Positions 34,985 to 43,633 of a DNA stretch of 43,735 nt are shown piece after piece (the stretch's first letter is position 1; each line of letters starts with the position of its first letter). The position numbers and the translations under genes were made by a program. The notes beneath the pieces were generated by a model. That model saw only the letters and a list, made by a program, of their open reading frames with translations, was not told where the DNA came from and made no database searches. This DNA comes from [Clostridium] symbiosum ATCC 14940 (GTDB taxonomy: Bacteria; Bacillota; Clostridia; Lachnospirales; Lachnospiraceae), in contig NZ_KE992864.1 of NCBI RefSeq assembly GCF_000466485.1, positions 1 to 43,735 of the forward strand, read 5' to 3'.

Positions 34985-35722
34985 ATGTCACATCCACACA
35001 TTACATATTATATGAATAAATTATCAAAAGGGACTTCAAGAAAGGCGGCTCTACTTATAAGCGCCACCCTCTCCCTCACTCTGCTTGTTTCAGTACCGCT
35101 GGTCCTGAACCAGGCCAGAAAGGCTGAGGAGAGCCTGTCAAGCGGACTGGCTCCCCAGATTCTGCGCTTCCATGTTCTGGCTAACAGCAACAGTAAGGAA
35201 GACCAGGACCTGAAGCTGGAAGTAAAACAGCTTCTTATTGACACCATGTACGAAAATTTAGACGGCCGGGAGCTGTCTAAGGATGAGTTGATTTCCTACG
35301 TAACAGAACACAAAGAAGAGCTGGAACATACCGCTGAATCATTTATGCGTTCCGAAGGCTATGCCTATCCGGCCGATATCCGGATTGAACGCTGCTATTT
35401 TCCGACCAAAGTCTACGGTGACGTCACGTTCCCCTGCGGGGACTACGATGCGGTCCGGGTTCTTTTGGGAAGCGGACAAGGAAACAACTGGTGGTGCGTC
35501 CTTTATCCGCCGTTGTGTTTTTCCCAGTCTTCTGTCTGCGAGGTTCCCGACTCCTCAAAGCAGGAACTGAAAAACCTTCTTACAGACAATGATTACCGCG
35601 ATCTGATGAAGAGCAGACGGGTTGTTTTTAATGATACCAAACAAAAAACGCAGACGGAAACTTCCGAAAAAGTTACCGTCCGCGTCCGTTTCCGCCTTGC
35701 AGAATTACTATCGCGAGACTAA
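34985..35722 (+). CDS. spoIIR: Stage II sporulation protein R
   Basis: A 245-residue homologue of SpoIIR, the forespore-made, secreted signal that activates the SpoIIGA protease and hence sigma-E in the mother cell. A basic N-terminus precedes a membrane/signal segment at about residues 21-41. The SpoIIR domain then shows LRFHVLANSNSKEDQ, the LKLEVK helix and GNNWWCVLYPPLCF, a family signature. GGAGG is well placed before the ATG. A sigma-F promoter is expected; a weak candidate (GTAAG and GGAATAAAG) lies upstream but is not convincing. The gene identifies the host as an endospore former. Confidence 0.95.
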   Translation: MSHPHITYYMNKLSKGTSRKAALLISATLSLTLLVSVPLVLNQARKAEESLSSGLAPQILRFHVLANSNSKEDQDLKLEVKQLLIDTMYENLDGRELSKDELISYVTEHKEELEHTAESFMRSEGYAYPADIRIERCYFPTKVYGDVTFPCGDYDAVRVLLGSGQGNNWWCVLYPPLCFSQSSVCEVPDSSKQELKNLLTDNDYRDLMKSRRVVFNDTKQKTQTETSEKVTVRVRFRLAELLSRD

Positions 35723-35794
35723 ATTTAAAATATATATCTGTGCCGGCTCCCCGTCTGTCCAGGTACCGCGCTGACCGGACGAACCAAACAGGCT

Positions 35795-37072
35795 CTAGTT
35801 CCCGGTGGAAAGCATGCCCTTCAGAGCCCAGTCATACGTCTCCATCGCCTGGAACAGGGATATCTCCGCTGTCTGGCGGTCGATCTGTTTGCCCAGGAAG
35901 GCCGCCTGCTCCTGCAGGTAGTCCAGCTGGCTTGCCATGCCAAGCTGGTACTTTCTTTCCATGGCATTCATCGCCGTTGTCTCGGTAGCCAGTGCGGCTT
36001 CTGCCAGCTCAAACGCCGTTTTTTTCTGGAGAATATCATTATATAAATTCACCATGGAGGCGGCAACCGTCTCCTCCAGATTTTTGATCGTGCGCTCCAT
36101 ATTCTTTTTATCGGTAGAGCCTTCGGTCATATTCTTAAGAATCTTTTTATTATAATTTAAATCGTAATTGTTCTGAAGAGCAGTCTGCTTATCCACATCC
36201 GGATTCATTGCCGCAATCCTGTTCATATCTGCCCCGGGCACTTCCCTGATATCAGGGTCTGCGTTGAACTGCCAGCCTGTGGCCAGACAGAGACTGTGTT
36301 TTACGGAATCCAAAGAGGTACGGGTCTGGGTATAGGTGGATTGAATGGACTGCACGTTTTTCTTGGCCGTCAGTATATCCATCTGTGTCGCCATCCCAAG
36401 AGAGGCACGCGTCTCGGTAGAGCGCTGGACTGCTTCCATAATCTCTATATTTTTCTGAATTACGTCCAGACTGCTTTTCATCTGGTTATAAGAGGCGAAC
36501 ATGGTTTGCACCGACATAATCAGACCGTTCTGCGTTTTCTGATATTTGAGTTTTCTGGACTCGTCGTCGTCGTACTGGCTGTCGGCGGAAATATTCTGCT
36601 TCATTGCACTGTTATCCATCATCGCCGCGCCAAGATACATGGCATTGTAGGAGGACATTAAGCTGTTTACACTGTTAATGCCTGCCTGCTTAAGCACTGC
36701 GTCCGCCTGTTCTTTGGACATGTTCTGCAGGGAATTGGCTAAATCCAGAAGGGAATCAGCCGTGTCCCTCATGTCTTCCGCCTGACTGGTCATATCGTCG
36801 GCAGCGTCTTTCAAATCCTGTCTTACGGTTTCCGCATCGTCCTTTGTCCTGGAATCTTTATAGGAAACCTGATTATTCATGTAGGTGGGATTGTATTCCT
36901 CCACCAGCATCTGAAGCTCATCATATTCCATCACATTGTCCCGCAGCCGGGCCCAGGTCGCCTCGTCATGGGCAAATTCCGGGTTCTCTGCCATTACCTG
37001 CAGAGGTGACGTGACAGTCATGGCTGCCGCTGTCAAAATCGAAAGAACTAAGACCTTCTTATCGTGTTTCAT
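35795..37072 (-). CDS. TolC family-like secreted protein (distal copy)
   Basis: A 425-residue exported protein resembling the TolC/outer-membrane efflux family. It has a signal peptide with an Ala-x-Ala-type end (LQVMAEN, residues 1-28), then long heptad-rich helices. Two family-like repeats occur, RASLGMATQMDILTAKKNVQ and ERKYQLGMASQLDYLQEQAA, each the helix-turn start seen in TolC repeats. TolC proteins form outer-membrane channels in Gram-negative bacteria. Here, in a monoderm, the protein may instead form an envelope-spanning or adaptor-bound helical barrel. It is last in the efflux set, 24 nt after its paralogue. Confidence 0.75.
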   Translation of the reverse strand: MKHDKKVLVLSILTAAAMTVTSPLQVMAENPEFAHDEATWARLRDNVMEYDELQMLVEEYNPTYMNNQVSYKDSRTKDDAETVRQDLKDAADDMTSQAEDMRDTADSLLDLANSLQNMSKEQADAVLKQAGINSVNSLMSSYNAMYLGAAMMDNSAMKQNISADSQYDDDESRKLKYQKTQNGLIMSVQTMFASYNQMKSSLDVIQKNIEIMEAVQRSTETRASLGMATQMDILTAKKNVQSIQSTYTQTRTSLDSVKHSLCLATGWQFNADPDIREVPGADMNRIAAMNPDVDKQTALQNNYDLNYNKKILKNMTEGSTDKKNMERTIKNLEETVAASMVNLYNDILQKKTAFELAEAALATETTAMNAMERKYQLGMASQLDYLQEQAAFLGKQIDRQTAEISLFQAMETYDWALKGMLSTGN

Positions 37073-37096
37073 CTTTACTCTCCTTCTGCATTACTA

Positions 37097-38257
37097 TTAG
37101 GACATGATCAGGCCTTTTACCGCCCAGTCATACTTTTCCATGGCTGAAAATAGTTCTATGTCTGCAACTTCTTTATTTGACTTCGATGTAAGAAATTCTG
37201 CCTGGGCGCTCAGGTACTCAAGTTTTCCCATCATTCCCAGAGAATATTTCCGGTCGGCCGCCTGCATTTTCTGCTCCGCAGCCGCATATTCGGAGAGAGC
37301 CGCCTCGTAGGACTGCCGTTTGGAAATGACAGTATTATAAAGGGCCTGAAGCGTGGACGCCACATCCTGTTCCGACTGTGCCACATTCCTCTTCTTCACG
37401 TTTCTCGCAGAGGAACCGGAGGCGGAAGCTCCTTTAAGCGACTGGAGATCGTAGTTGGCTCCTATGGCCGACCGGAGATCGTTCTCCGGATTCATCTGGT
37501 CGATCCGCGACAAATCGGAGGCCGGTACCGGCCGTATTTCCGGAGCGGAGTCATGGTTCCATCCCGTCAGTATGAGCAGATTCTGCCTCATATTGTCAAT
37601 ACCGTATTTAAGCTGGGCAGCGCCGCTTTCCGCCTGTTTTAAGGTTTCCTGGGCCGTCTGGATATCCTGGACCGATTTCATTCCCATGGCCGCCATCCTG
37701 TTTGCCGCATCCAGATTGGCCTGGGCCAATTCTATCTGCTTGTTCATCAGCTCCTGCTTTGCAATCGTCTCACTGTACTGGATCATCAGCTGCTGGGTGG
37801 AAGCAACCAGTTTGCTTTTCGTCTGTCTGAGTGTCTTCTTGTAAGAGCTTCCCAGCTCCTCGTTTGTCAGCTTCTGGGCCTGTTTGCGCAGCTCCTTCGC
37901 CGTCTCCTTGTAGCTGTCATAAAGCTCCCTCGTGGTCTCATTAAGGCCGTCAGAACGAAGCTCATAAGCTTCATCCATCAAATCCGACGCACCTTCTCTC
38001 AATTCTCTTGCCGCGTCCAGCGACTGGGTGCTGTTCACCAGAGTCGAATTGAGCTGCTTGTAATTCGTGTTGTAGTTTTCAATCCTCTGGTCAATGTGGT
38101 TGTAATCCAGAACCGTATCCTCGGCACCGGCTCCCGCCCCGTTTATGTAAGTCGTCTTTCCTGAAGGCCCTGCGGCCGCATAAGCGGGAACTGTCAGAGA
38201 TATCGCTGCCAGGGCAGCCAGGGCGGCCGCAGTTATCTGTTTCCGTCTTTTTTTCAT
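37097..38257 (-). CDS. TolC family-like secreted protein (proximal copy)
   Basis: A 386-residue paralogue of the next gene, with a clear signal peptide (basic start, alanine-rich core, cleavage near VPAYAA at residue 28). The mature part is mostly helical coiled coil. It again shows two TolC-like repeat starts, NRMAAMGMKSVQDIQTAQET and DRKYSLGMMGKLEYLSAQAE, and ends SAMEKYDWAVKGLIMS, almost the same as the ending of the other copy. The pair arose by tandem duplication and then diverged. Either could pair with the RND permease. A GGAGGTGAG site precedes the ATG. Confidence 0.75.
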   Translation of the reverse strand: MKKRRKQITAAALAALAAISLTVPAYAAAGPSGKTTYINGAGAGAEDTVLDYNHIDQRIENYNTNYKQLNSTLVNSTQSLDAARELREGASDLMDEAYELRSDGLNETTRELYDSYKETAKELRKQAQKLTNEELGSSYKKTLRQTKSKLVASTQQLMIQYSETIAKQELMNKQIELAQANLDAANRMAAMGMKSVQDIQTAQETLKQAESGAAQLKYGIDNMRQNLLILTGWNHDSAPEIRPVPASDLSRIDQMNPENDLRSAIGANYDLQSLKGASASGSSARNVKKRNVAQSEQDVASTLQALYNTVISKRQSYEAALSEYAAAEQKMQAADRKYSLGMMGKLEYLSAQAEFLTSKSNKEVADIELFSAMEKYDWAVKGLIMS

Positions 38258-38285
38258 TCTATTTTCTCACCTCCGCAGTTTAACT

Positions 38286-38448
38286 GCTACTGTTCACAGG
38301 TTGTATTCCGCGAGGTGTTTTCGTGCGCATTTTGCACAAAAATCCCGAGTTGCACGGCGCGAAACGGCGCTTTTTGCCGTTTCTGTGCATCGCGAAGCGT
38401 GTTATTGTTCGCAGCACGCTGTTTTTTGGCGGGGTGTGAACAATAACG
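38286..38448. repeat. 163-bp palindromic repeat, copy 2
   Basis: It is bounded by GCTACTGTTCAC and GTGAACAATAACG-like ends and is homologous to 13551-13711 in the opposite orientation. The internal hairpin GAAACGGC/GCCGTTTC (38361-38383) corresponds to GAAACTGC/GCAGTTTC in copy 1: both sides changed so that pairing is kept. It lies between the RND permease and TolC-like genes of one probable operon. Confidence 0.85.
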
Positions 38449-38472
38449 TTTAACTGACCACGGTTTCTATCC

Positions 38473-38507
38473 GTATGCGGCTGTCCCTGCCGGGTACAGC
38501 CGCATAC
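38473..38507 (-). terminator. 12-bp perfect hairpin between RND permease and TolC-like genes
   Basis: GTATGCGGCTGT and ACAGCCGCATAC pair perfectly around an 11-nt loop, 44 nt past the permease stop. There is no T tract on the minus strand, so it may attenuate or stabilise the message rather than end it. Together with the palindromic repeat it fills the 293-nt gap between the two genes. Confidence 0.45.
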
Positions 38508-38550
38508 TTCCTATATTTTGTTACAAAACCATTTTACCACACTTCTGCCA

Positions 38551-41500
38551 TTAATCCACATCCAATTCTTCCCTGTGCCCTCTGTTCATCAGTGTGTAAT
38601 AAATCGGGAGCATCAGCAGGGACAATGATGTCGAAGCCAGCAGGCCGCCCACGTTTACAAGCGCCATACCCTGCATCATCTCGCCGCTGTCGCCGATTCC
38701 AAGCGCCATCGGAATCATGGCTACTATCGTTGTCAGCGTTGTCATCAGGATAGGACGGAGCCTTGTGGCTCCCGCTTCGATCAGGGCCGTGTCGCGGTCC
38801 ATATCGCTCCTGTACTGGTTTGCCGTATCAACATAAAGAATACCGTTGTTTACAACCGTACCGACCAGCATCAAAAATCCCAAAAGGGACGGCATACTGA
38901 TGGTAGCGTCAGCCAGGAACATCAGTCCGAAGGAACCAATCAAGCTGAACGGAATCGTCGTCATAACCATGATAGAGAACTTCGGTGATTCAAACTGGGC
39001 AGCCATAACTACGAAGATCAGGAAGACGGCAAGGCCGATTGCTCCCGCAAGTGCGCCGAACTCTTCAGCCATCGCTTCATCCATACTGTTCTGAGCCCTG
39101 GTAATGCTCTCAGACATGTTGGGAAGCACTGCTTCTTTGTAAATTGTTGTCTCTATTGCATCCTGATCGTCCTTTGCAATGCCCTTCACGAAATCACCGG
39201 TAATCGTAACCTGATATTCTTTGTCAGCCCTGACGATATTCTGAGGACTGTCTTTAAAATAAATGTCGGCAATATCGGTAAGTGCCACGGAACCGCCGGT
39301 CGCGGTATCGAGTACGATTCCCTTCACCTGGTCAATCGTATCATATTCGCCGTCCGGATACTCGACCATGACGCTGATTTCGCCGCCGTTTACATCGAGA
39401 GTCGTAGCTTCCTTGCCGCTGAGCATCAGGTTGACCGTACCTCCCACCTGCGCGGGAGTCAGGCCTTCTGCCGCTGCCTTCAGCGGGTCCACTTCAATCT
39501 TTATAACCGGAGCCGAGTTTTCCAGGGAAGAATGAATCCTTGTTACCTCAGGACGGTTCTTAAGCGCCTGGACAATCTTATCGGACGCCGCCTTCAGCTC
39601 ATCGTACTGGGTACTCTGGAGGATATACTCAACGCCTTCGTTTCCGCCTCCCATCATACTCATGGCACTCTGGGAAGACAATGTGATATTCGTATCAGGA
39701 ATCGAGGTCAGCACCGGCCTCCATTCATCAACCACTTTCTTTGTGGAACGTTTTCTGTCGTCCTTCAGGTATGCTGTCAGCGAGGCGGAAGAGCCTCCCG
39801 AGATACTGAGTCCGCTGCTTCCGTAGGAAAGCATGTAGGATTCCACATCCTCGTCATTTGCCACATAGTCTTCAATCTCTGATAAAATCTCGTTGGCTTT
39901 CTCAATTCCCAGACCCGGCCTTAAGCCGACGGTGATTGATATGGTACCCTGGTCATTTGCCGGCATCAGCTCCGTCTTGAGCTGGGTCGCCAGGAAAAGG
40001 GAAATAACCAGCAGAGCTACTGTTGTAAACATAACCGTTTTCTTCTTAGGAAGAAGTGACTTCATGATACCCCTGTATCCGTTCTGCATCTTTGTCACAA
40101 GACCGGAAAGCGGAGCCGTAGTTCGTTCCTTCGGCCGGTACATCATGTAGCATAACGGAACGATCGTCATAGCCGAAATGAGTGACGCAACCATACAGAA
40201 CACAATCGTGAAGCCAAGGGGTTTAAACATCTGTCCCGTCATACCCGACAGGAACGCCAGCGGGAGGAATACGACGCAGGTGGTAGCCGTTGAGCCGATA
40301 ATCGACTGGATTACGATGCTGCTGCCTTCCAGGGCCGCTTTATGGAATTCGTTAAAGCCTTTTCCTTTTGTGGAACGGAAACAGCTCTCCAGTACTACAA
40401 TCGAGTTGTCAACCATCATACCGACACCCAGCACCAGGCTTCCCAAAGTGATAACATTGAGCGAGAATCCCATGACCCTCATCATAACCAGGGCCGCCAG
40501 GATAGACACCGGTATGGACGTTCCGACAATCAGGGACGCCTTTAAATCTCCGAAGAACAGGAAAATAACCACCATTGATACGATAATTGCCGCAATCATC
40601 GTCTGCAATACACTGATTAATGAGCCGTTAATCTGATCGCTGTTGTCATTTACTACAACGATTTGAAGGTCCGGATTTACTTCAGTTAATCGTGAAATTG
40701 TTCTGTTAACTGCTTTGGACACATCCATGGCCGAGCTTTTCTGCTGTTTCTTTATGCCCAGCGCAACCGTATCCTGGCCGTTGTACCGGCCGATACCGGC
40801 GGCATCCTTTAACGTGGAGTAGACATTTGCCACATCCTCAAGATAAATTGTATTGCCGTTTCCGACCGTAATCGGGATCCGTTTCAGGCTCTCCATATCA
40901 TCAAATTCAACGCCTGTTGTAACGGAAAGACTCTGGCTCCCCACCTCGGTGCTTCCGGCCGGATAAGCCAGATTGGCGGAGGCGACTGCCGTAACCAGGG
41001 AATTCATGCTGAGATGATACTGCTTAAGCTTCTCCGGGATCACTTCAACCCGGATATACTCCTCACGTCCGCCGCTGATGTCAACGCTGGCCACGGAGGA
41101 TATCTTCTCCAGCTCCGGGACGATCTTCTCATCTACATAGTTATAAAGATTATCTGCTTTATCATTGTTTACCGCCAGATACATCGTCGCCTGGTCATTA
41201 ATGTTGAACTCCATGATAGTCGGAGTCTGCACATCATCCGGCAGGCTGCTCTGCATGGCATCCGTCTTTTTCTTTAAATCGGAATATGCCTTATCCATAT
41301 CCGTGCCGTATTCATACTGCAGCAGCACCATGGACATGTTTTCATTTGAATAGCTGTTTACGGATTTAATTCCGTTCAAAGTGCCGATCTCATCTTCAAT
41401 CGGCTTGGTAACCAGTTCATCGACGTCCTCCGGGTTAGCTCCCGGATAAACGGTAAATACGACTACCATCGGCATTTCCATCTCGGGAGTCAGCTCCAGT

Positions 41501-41598
41501 TTCGATGAAAATATGGATGAAATACCAAATACGATCAGGCAGAGAACTGCCAGAACCGTCGTAACCGGACGTTTCAGGACGCTTCTTGTTAATCCCAT
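38551..41598 (-). CDS. RND-family efflux permease (HAE1/AcrB-like)
   Basis: A 1015-residue RND transporter, close to full AcrB length, with two homologous halves: one N-terminal span, a large extracytoplasmic loop, then six spans in each half. Motifs include KRPVTTVLAVLCLIVFGIS at the start, PGANPEDVDELVTKPIE, and the TM4 region GVGMMVDNSIVVLESCF. AcrB has two Asp residues at that TM4 site (D407-D408); here it is Asp-Asn, as in several RND branches including Gram-positive ones. It should use the proton or ion gradient to export amphiphiles or envelope molecules. It starts 12 nt after the adaptor gene with an AAGGAGG site. Confidence 0.93.
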   Translation of the reverse strand: MGLTRSVLKRPVTTVLAVLCLIVFGISSIFSSKLELTPEMEMPMVVVFTVYPGANPEDVDELVTKPIEDEIGTLNGIKSVNSYSNENMSMVLLQYEYGTDMDKAYSDLKKKTDAMQSSLPDDVQTPTIMEFNINDQATMYLAVNNDKADNLYNYVDEKIVPELEKISSVASVDISGGREEYIRVEVIPEKLKQYHLSMNSLVTAVASANLAYPAGSTEVGSQSLSVTTGVEFDDMESLKRIPITVGNGNTIYLEDVANVYSTLKDAAGIGRYNGQDTVALGIKKQQKSSAMDVSKAVNRTISRLTEVNPDLQIVVVNDNSDQINGSLISVLQTMIAAIIVSMVVIFLFFGDLKASLIVGTSIPVSILAALVMMRVMGFSLNVITLGSLVLGVGMMVDNSIVVLESCFRSTKGKGFNEFHKAALEGSSIVIQSIIGSTATTCVVFLPLAFLSGMTGQMFKPLGFTIVFCMVASLISAMTIVPLCYMMYRPKERTTAPLSGLVTKMQNGYRGIMKSLLPKKKTVMFTTVALLVISLFLATQLKTELMPANDQGTISITVGLRPGLGIEKANEILSEIEDYVANDEDVESYMLSYGSSGLSISGGSSASLTAYLKDDRKRSTKKVVDEWRPVLTSIPDTNITLSSQSAMSMMGGGNEGVEYILQSTQYDELKAASDKIVQALKNRPEVTRIHSSLENSAPVIKIEVDPLKAAAEGLTPAQVGGTVNLMLSGKEATTLDVNGGEISVMVEYPDGEYDTIDQVKGIVLDTATGGSVALTDIADIYFKDSPQNIVRADKEYQVTITGDFVKGIAKDDQDAIETTIYKEAVLPNMSESITRAQNSMDEAMAEEFGALAGAIGLAVFLIFVVMAAQFESPKFSIMVMTTIPFSLIGSFGLMFLADATISMPSLLGFLMLVGTVVNNGILYVDTANQYRSDMDRDTALIEAGATRLRPILMTTLTTIVAMIPMALGIGDSGEMMQGMALVNVGGLLASTSLSLLMLPIYYTLMNRGHREELDVD

Positions 41599-41610
41599 GT
41601 GAGTGCCTCC

Positions 41611-42741
41611 TTATTCCGCTTCTGCTTCTGTCGTGTTTTCCGCCGTACCGGATGATGCGCCGTCTGTTGTGCTTTCTCCGGCAGTTCCGGATGCGCCGAG
41701 GATTTCTACCTGCGAGCCTTCAAACAGCTCGGAACTCCAGGTGACAATTACATCATCCTCCGTGCTGAGTCCTCCCGTAATCTCTGTCTTCTCCGCATCG
41801 TAAATGCCTACTTCCACAGGCACTTCATGTACTGCGTTATCCTTATATGTATAAACCATTGCTTTTCCGCCCTGATAATAAATAGCATCTGTCGGAATCA
41901 TCATAACGTTTTCAGCTTTGCTGGATGTAACATAAAGCTTAACCTGCGCCCCGGTTGCCAGGGAATCCGCATCTTCAAGGGATGCTTTAATTTTGAAAAG
42001 GCCTGTGGACGCATCTACCATGGAACTGATTTCAGTAATCACACCGTGATAATCACTGCCGTTTTTCTCAATCCGGATCACATCACCGGTGCTGAGTCCG
42101 TCTACAACCCGTTCCGTCACATTAAACGACACCGCCTTTGTCCCTTCCCCTGAAATAACACAGAGTACGTTAGACTGGGCCACATTATCGTGTACTTCTA
42201 CGTTAAAGCTTTCCACAAGGCCGCTGATTGGCGCCGTAATGGTGCTGAACTCAATCTGGTTATCATAAGCCAGCTTTGCCGCATCATACTGGAGCTTTGC
42301 CATCTTTGCGCTGCTCTGCACCTGCTCAAACTGCTGCTGTGAGATGTCGCCGCTCTGAAGCAGAACGCTCATCCTCTGCAGGTTTGTATTGGCATCCTGA
42401 AGGGAAACGGCAGCCGTATCCAGGTTGATTTTAGCTCCGTCCACCTGTTTTGTATCAATATGGAGCAGCTCCTGCCCTTCCTCCACATAATCTCCCGCCT
42501 TCACATAGACGTCGGTCACCTCGCCTGCCGCCTTCGGAATGATGTAGACAATATCTGATGGCTCGACCGTGCCGGTCAGGCCTGTATACAATTCAATATT
42601 TCCAATCTCCGGCTTCTGTATAGAGACCACCGGAACAGAAGCCGCTGCAACTTCCTCCTTCGGTTTCAAAAATCTGGGCAAGATAATTGCTGCTGCCGCC
42701 ACAATCACTACCGCTGTAATGATTACTTTTTTCTTCTTCAT
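41611..42741 (-). CDS. RND/HlyD-type membrane fusion (adaptor) protein
   Basis: A 376-residue efflux adaptor. It has an N-terminal membrane anchor (residues 5-22), then a biotinyl-lipoyl half-motif (GEVTDVYVKAGDYVEEGQEL). A coiled-coil hairpin of about 70 residues (QDANTNLQRMSVLLQSGDIS), the second lipoyl half (TITAPISGLVESFNVEVHDN) and beta-barrel plus membrane-proximal domains (VMMIPTDAIYYQGGKAMVY) follow. The C-terminus is a low-complexity Gly/Ser/Thr/Glu tail. The adaptor links the RND permease to a TolC-type partner. The ATG at 42741 has AGGAGG upstream; the longer frame from 42777 is rejected. Confidence 0.92.
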   Translation of the reverse strand: MKKKKVIITAVVIVAAAAIILPRFLKPKEEVAAASVPVVSIQKPEIGNIELYTGLTGTVEPSDIVYIIPKAAGEVTDVYVKAGDYVEEGQELLHIDTKQVDGAKINLDTAAVSLQDANTNLQRMSVLLQSGDISQQQFEQVQSSAKMAKLQYDAAKLAYDNQIEFSTITAPISGLVESFNVEVHDNVAQSNVLCVISGEGTKAVSFNVTERVVDGLSTGDVIRIEKNGSDYHGVITEISSMVDASTGLFKIKASLEDADSLATGAQVKLYVTSSKAENVMMIPTDAIYYQGGKAMVYTYKDNAVHEVPVEVGIYDAEKTEITGGLSTEDDVIVTWSSELFEGSQVEILGASGTAGESTTDGASSGTAENTTEAEAE

Positions 42742-42837
42742 GTTGTCCTCCTGTTTCGTCTGCTTTCTTCGCTTCAAAATTCTATGATTATTTTTCTATG
42801 ATTAAATATATTGCAGCCTTTTTATTCTATCCGTCTT

Positions 42838-43488
42838 TCATGAATTTCCGGCCCGTCCTTCTGAACCGTTCCTGCATATCCCATTCTTCAGGATTTCCAG
42901 CTTTTTGGCAAAACGGGATTTGATTGTATCCACAGGCACTTCGTCAAAATAGTCTTTGATTTCCATCGCAATACTTAACATGGCAAGCTGGAAAAAACAG
43001 TGGAACACCTCATAATCTTCCACCATCATCACTTTCTTGTCCGTGTTTTCAAAAATCCACCTCTCTATCTCTTCATTCTTGTGGCCGTATGTATCATTCA
43101 TCCTTTTTGAAAAGCCCTTTAAGATCTCCTCTGAACCCGTATGATACATCACATTTTTAATGAATTTAAACTGGCCTTTACCGGAACAAAATTCAATCGT
43201 CCTGTCCAGCAGCGCTTCCAGCATAACCCAGATATTTCCTCCAGACGTGATCAGGGCCTCCCTGCAAAAATCTCTCAGTCTGTTCTGGCTGTCCTCGAAA
43301 ATGCACGCCAGCAGATCCCATTTATCCTCAAAATATGTATAAAAACTCCCTCTGGATATATCCGCCTCTTTAATAATCTGGTTAATTGATACCTTATCGA
43401 GAGGCACCCGCGCAAATTCCTTCACGGCGGCGCTGCAGATGCTCCGTTTCTTCTCTTCCGGAAGTCTGTAAAACCGTTCTGTAGGCAT
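42838..43488 (-). CDS. TetR-family transcriptional regulator
   Basis: A 216-residue TetR-type repressor. The N-terminal helix-turn-helix (about residues 10-55) is typical: RSICSAAVKEFARVPLDKVS then IIKEADISRGSFYTYFEDKWDL. The rest is a helical ligand/dimer domain without assignable specificity. The ATG at 43488 follows a GGGGGGAGGAAG site; the frame upstream of it is not needed. It heads the efflux operon and very probably binds the paired palindromes at 43590-43624, giving autoregulation and substrate-induced export. Confidence 0.93.
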   Translation of the reverse strand: MPTERFYRLPEEKKRSICSAAVKEFARVPLDKVSINQIIKEADISRGSFYTYFEDKWDLLACIFEDSQNRLRDFCREALITSGGNIWVMLEALLDRTIEFCSGKGQFKFIKNVMYHTGSEEILKGFSKRMNDTYGHKNEEIERWIFENTDKKVMMVEDYEVFHCFFQLAMLSIAMEIKDYFDEVPVDTIKSRFAKKLEILKNGICRNGSEGRAGNS

Positions 43489-43589
43489 ACGTCTTCCTCC
43501 CCCCCTGTTATTTACTCTTATCTTTAGTATGGCTGCCAAGGCCCCTCCGATATTCTACTGTGTACAAGTGTAAAAATATCGCAAAAAGG

Positions 43590-43624
43590 TGACAGGCTGT
43601 CATTATTATAGTGACAGCCTGTCA
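43590..43624. promoter_or_regulatory. Double palindromic operator of the TetR/RND operon
   Basis: Two copies of a 13-bp palindrome lie at 43590-43602 (TGACAGGCTGTCA) and 43612-43624 (TGACAGCCTGTCA). They form a perfect 15-bp inverted repeat when the flanking GG/CC is included. Their centres are 22 bp apart, about two helical turns. One fills the promoter spacer and the other covers the transcription start, an efficient arrangement for repression. Confidence 0.88.
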
Positions 43625-43633
43625 CCTTGTCAA
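43605..43633 (-). promoter_or_regulatory. Consensus sigma-A promoter of the tetR-efflux operon
   Basis: TTGACA (43628-43633) and TATAAT (43605-43610) are both exact consensus with a 17-nt spacer on the minus strand. The start is near 43598, within the second operator. The remaining 43634-43735 stretch is AT-rich with no gene seen. Confidence 0.93.
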
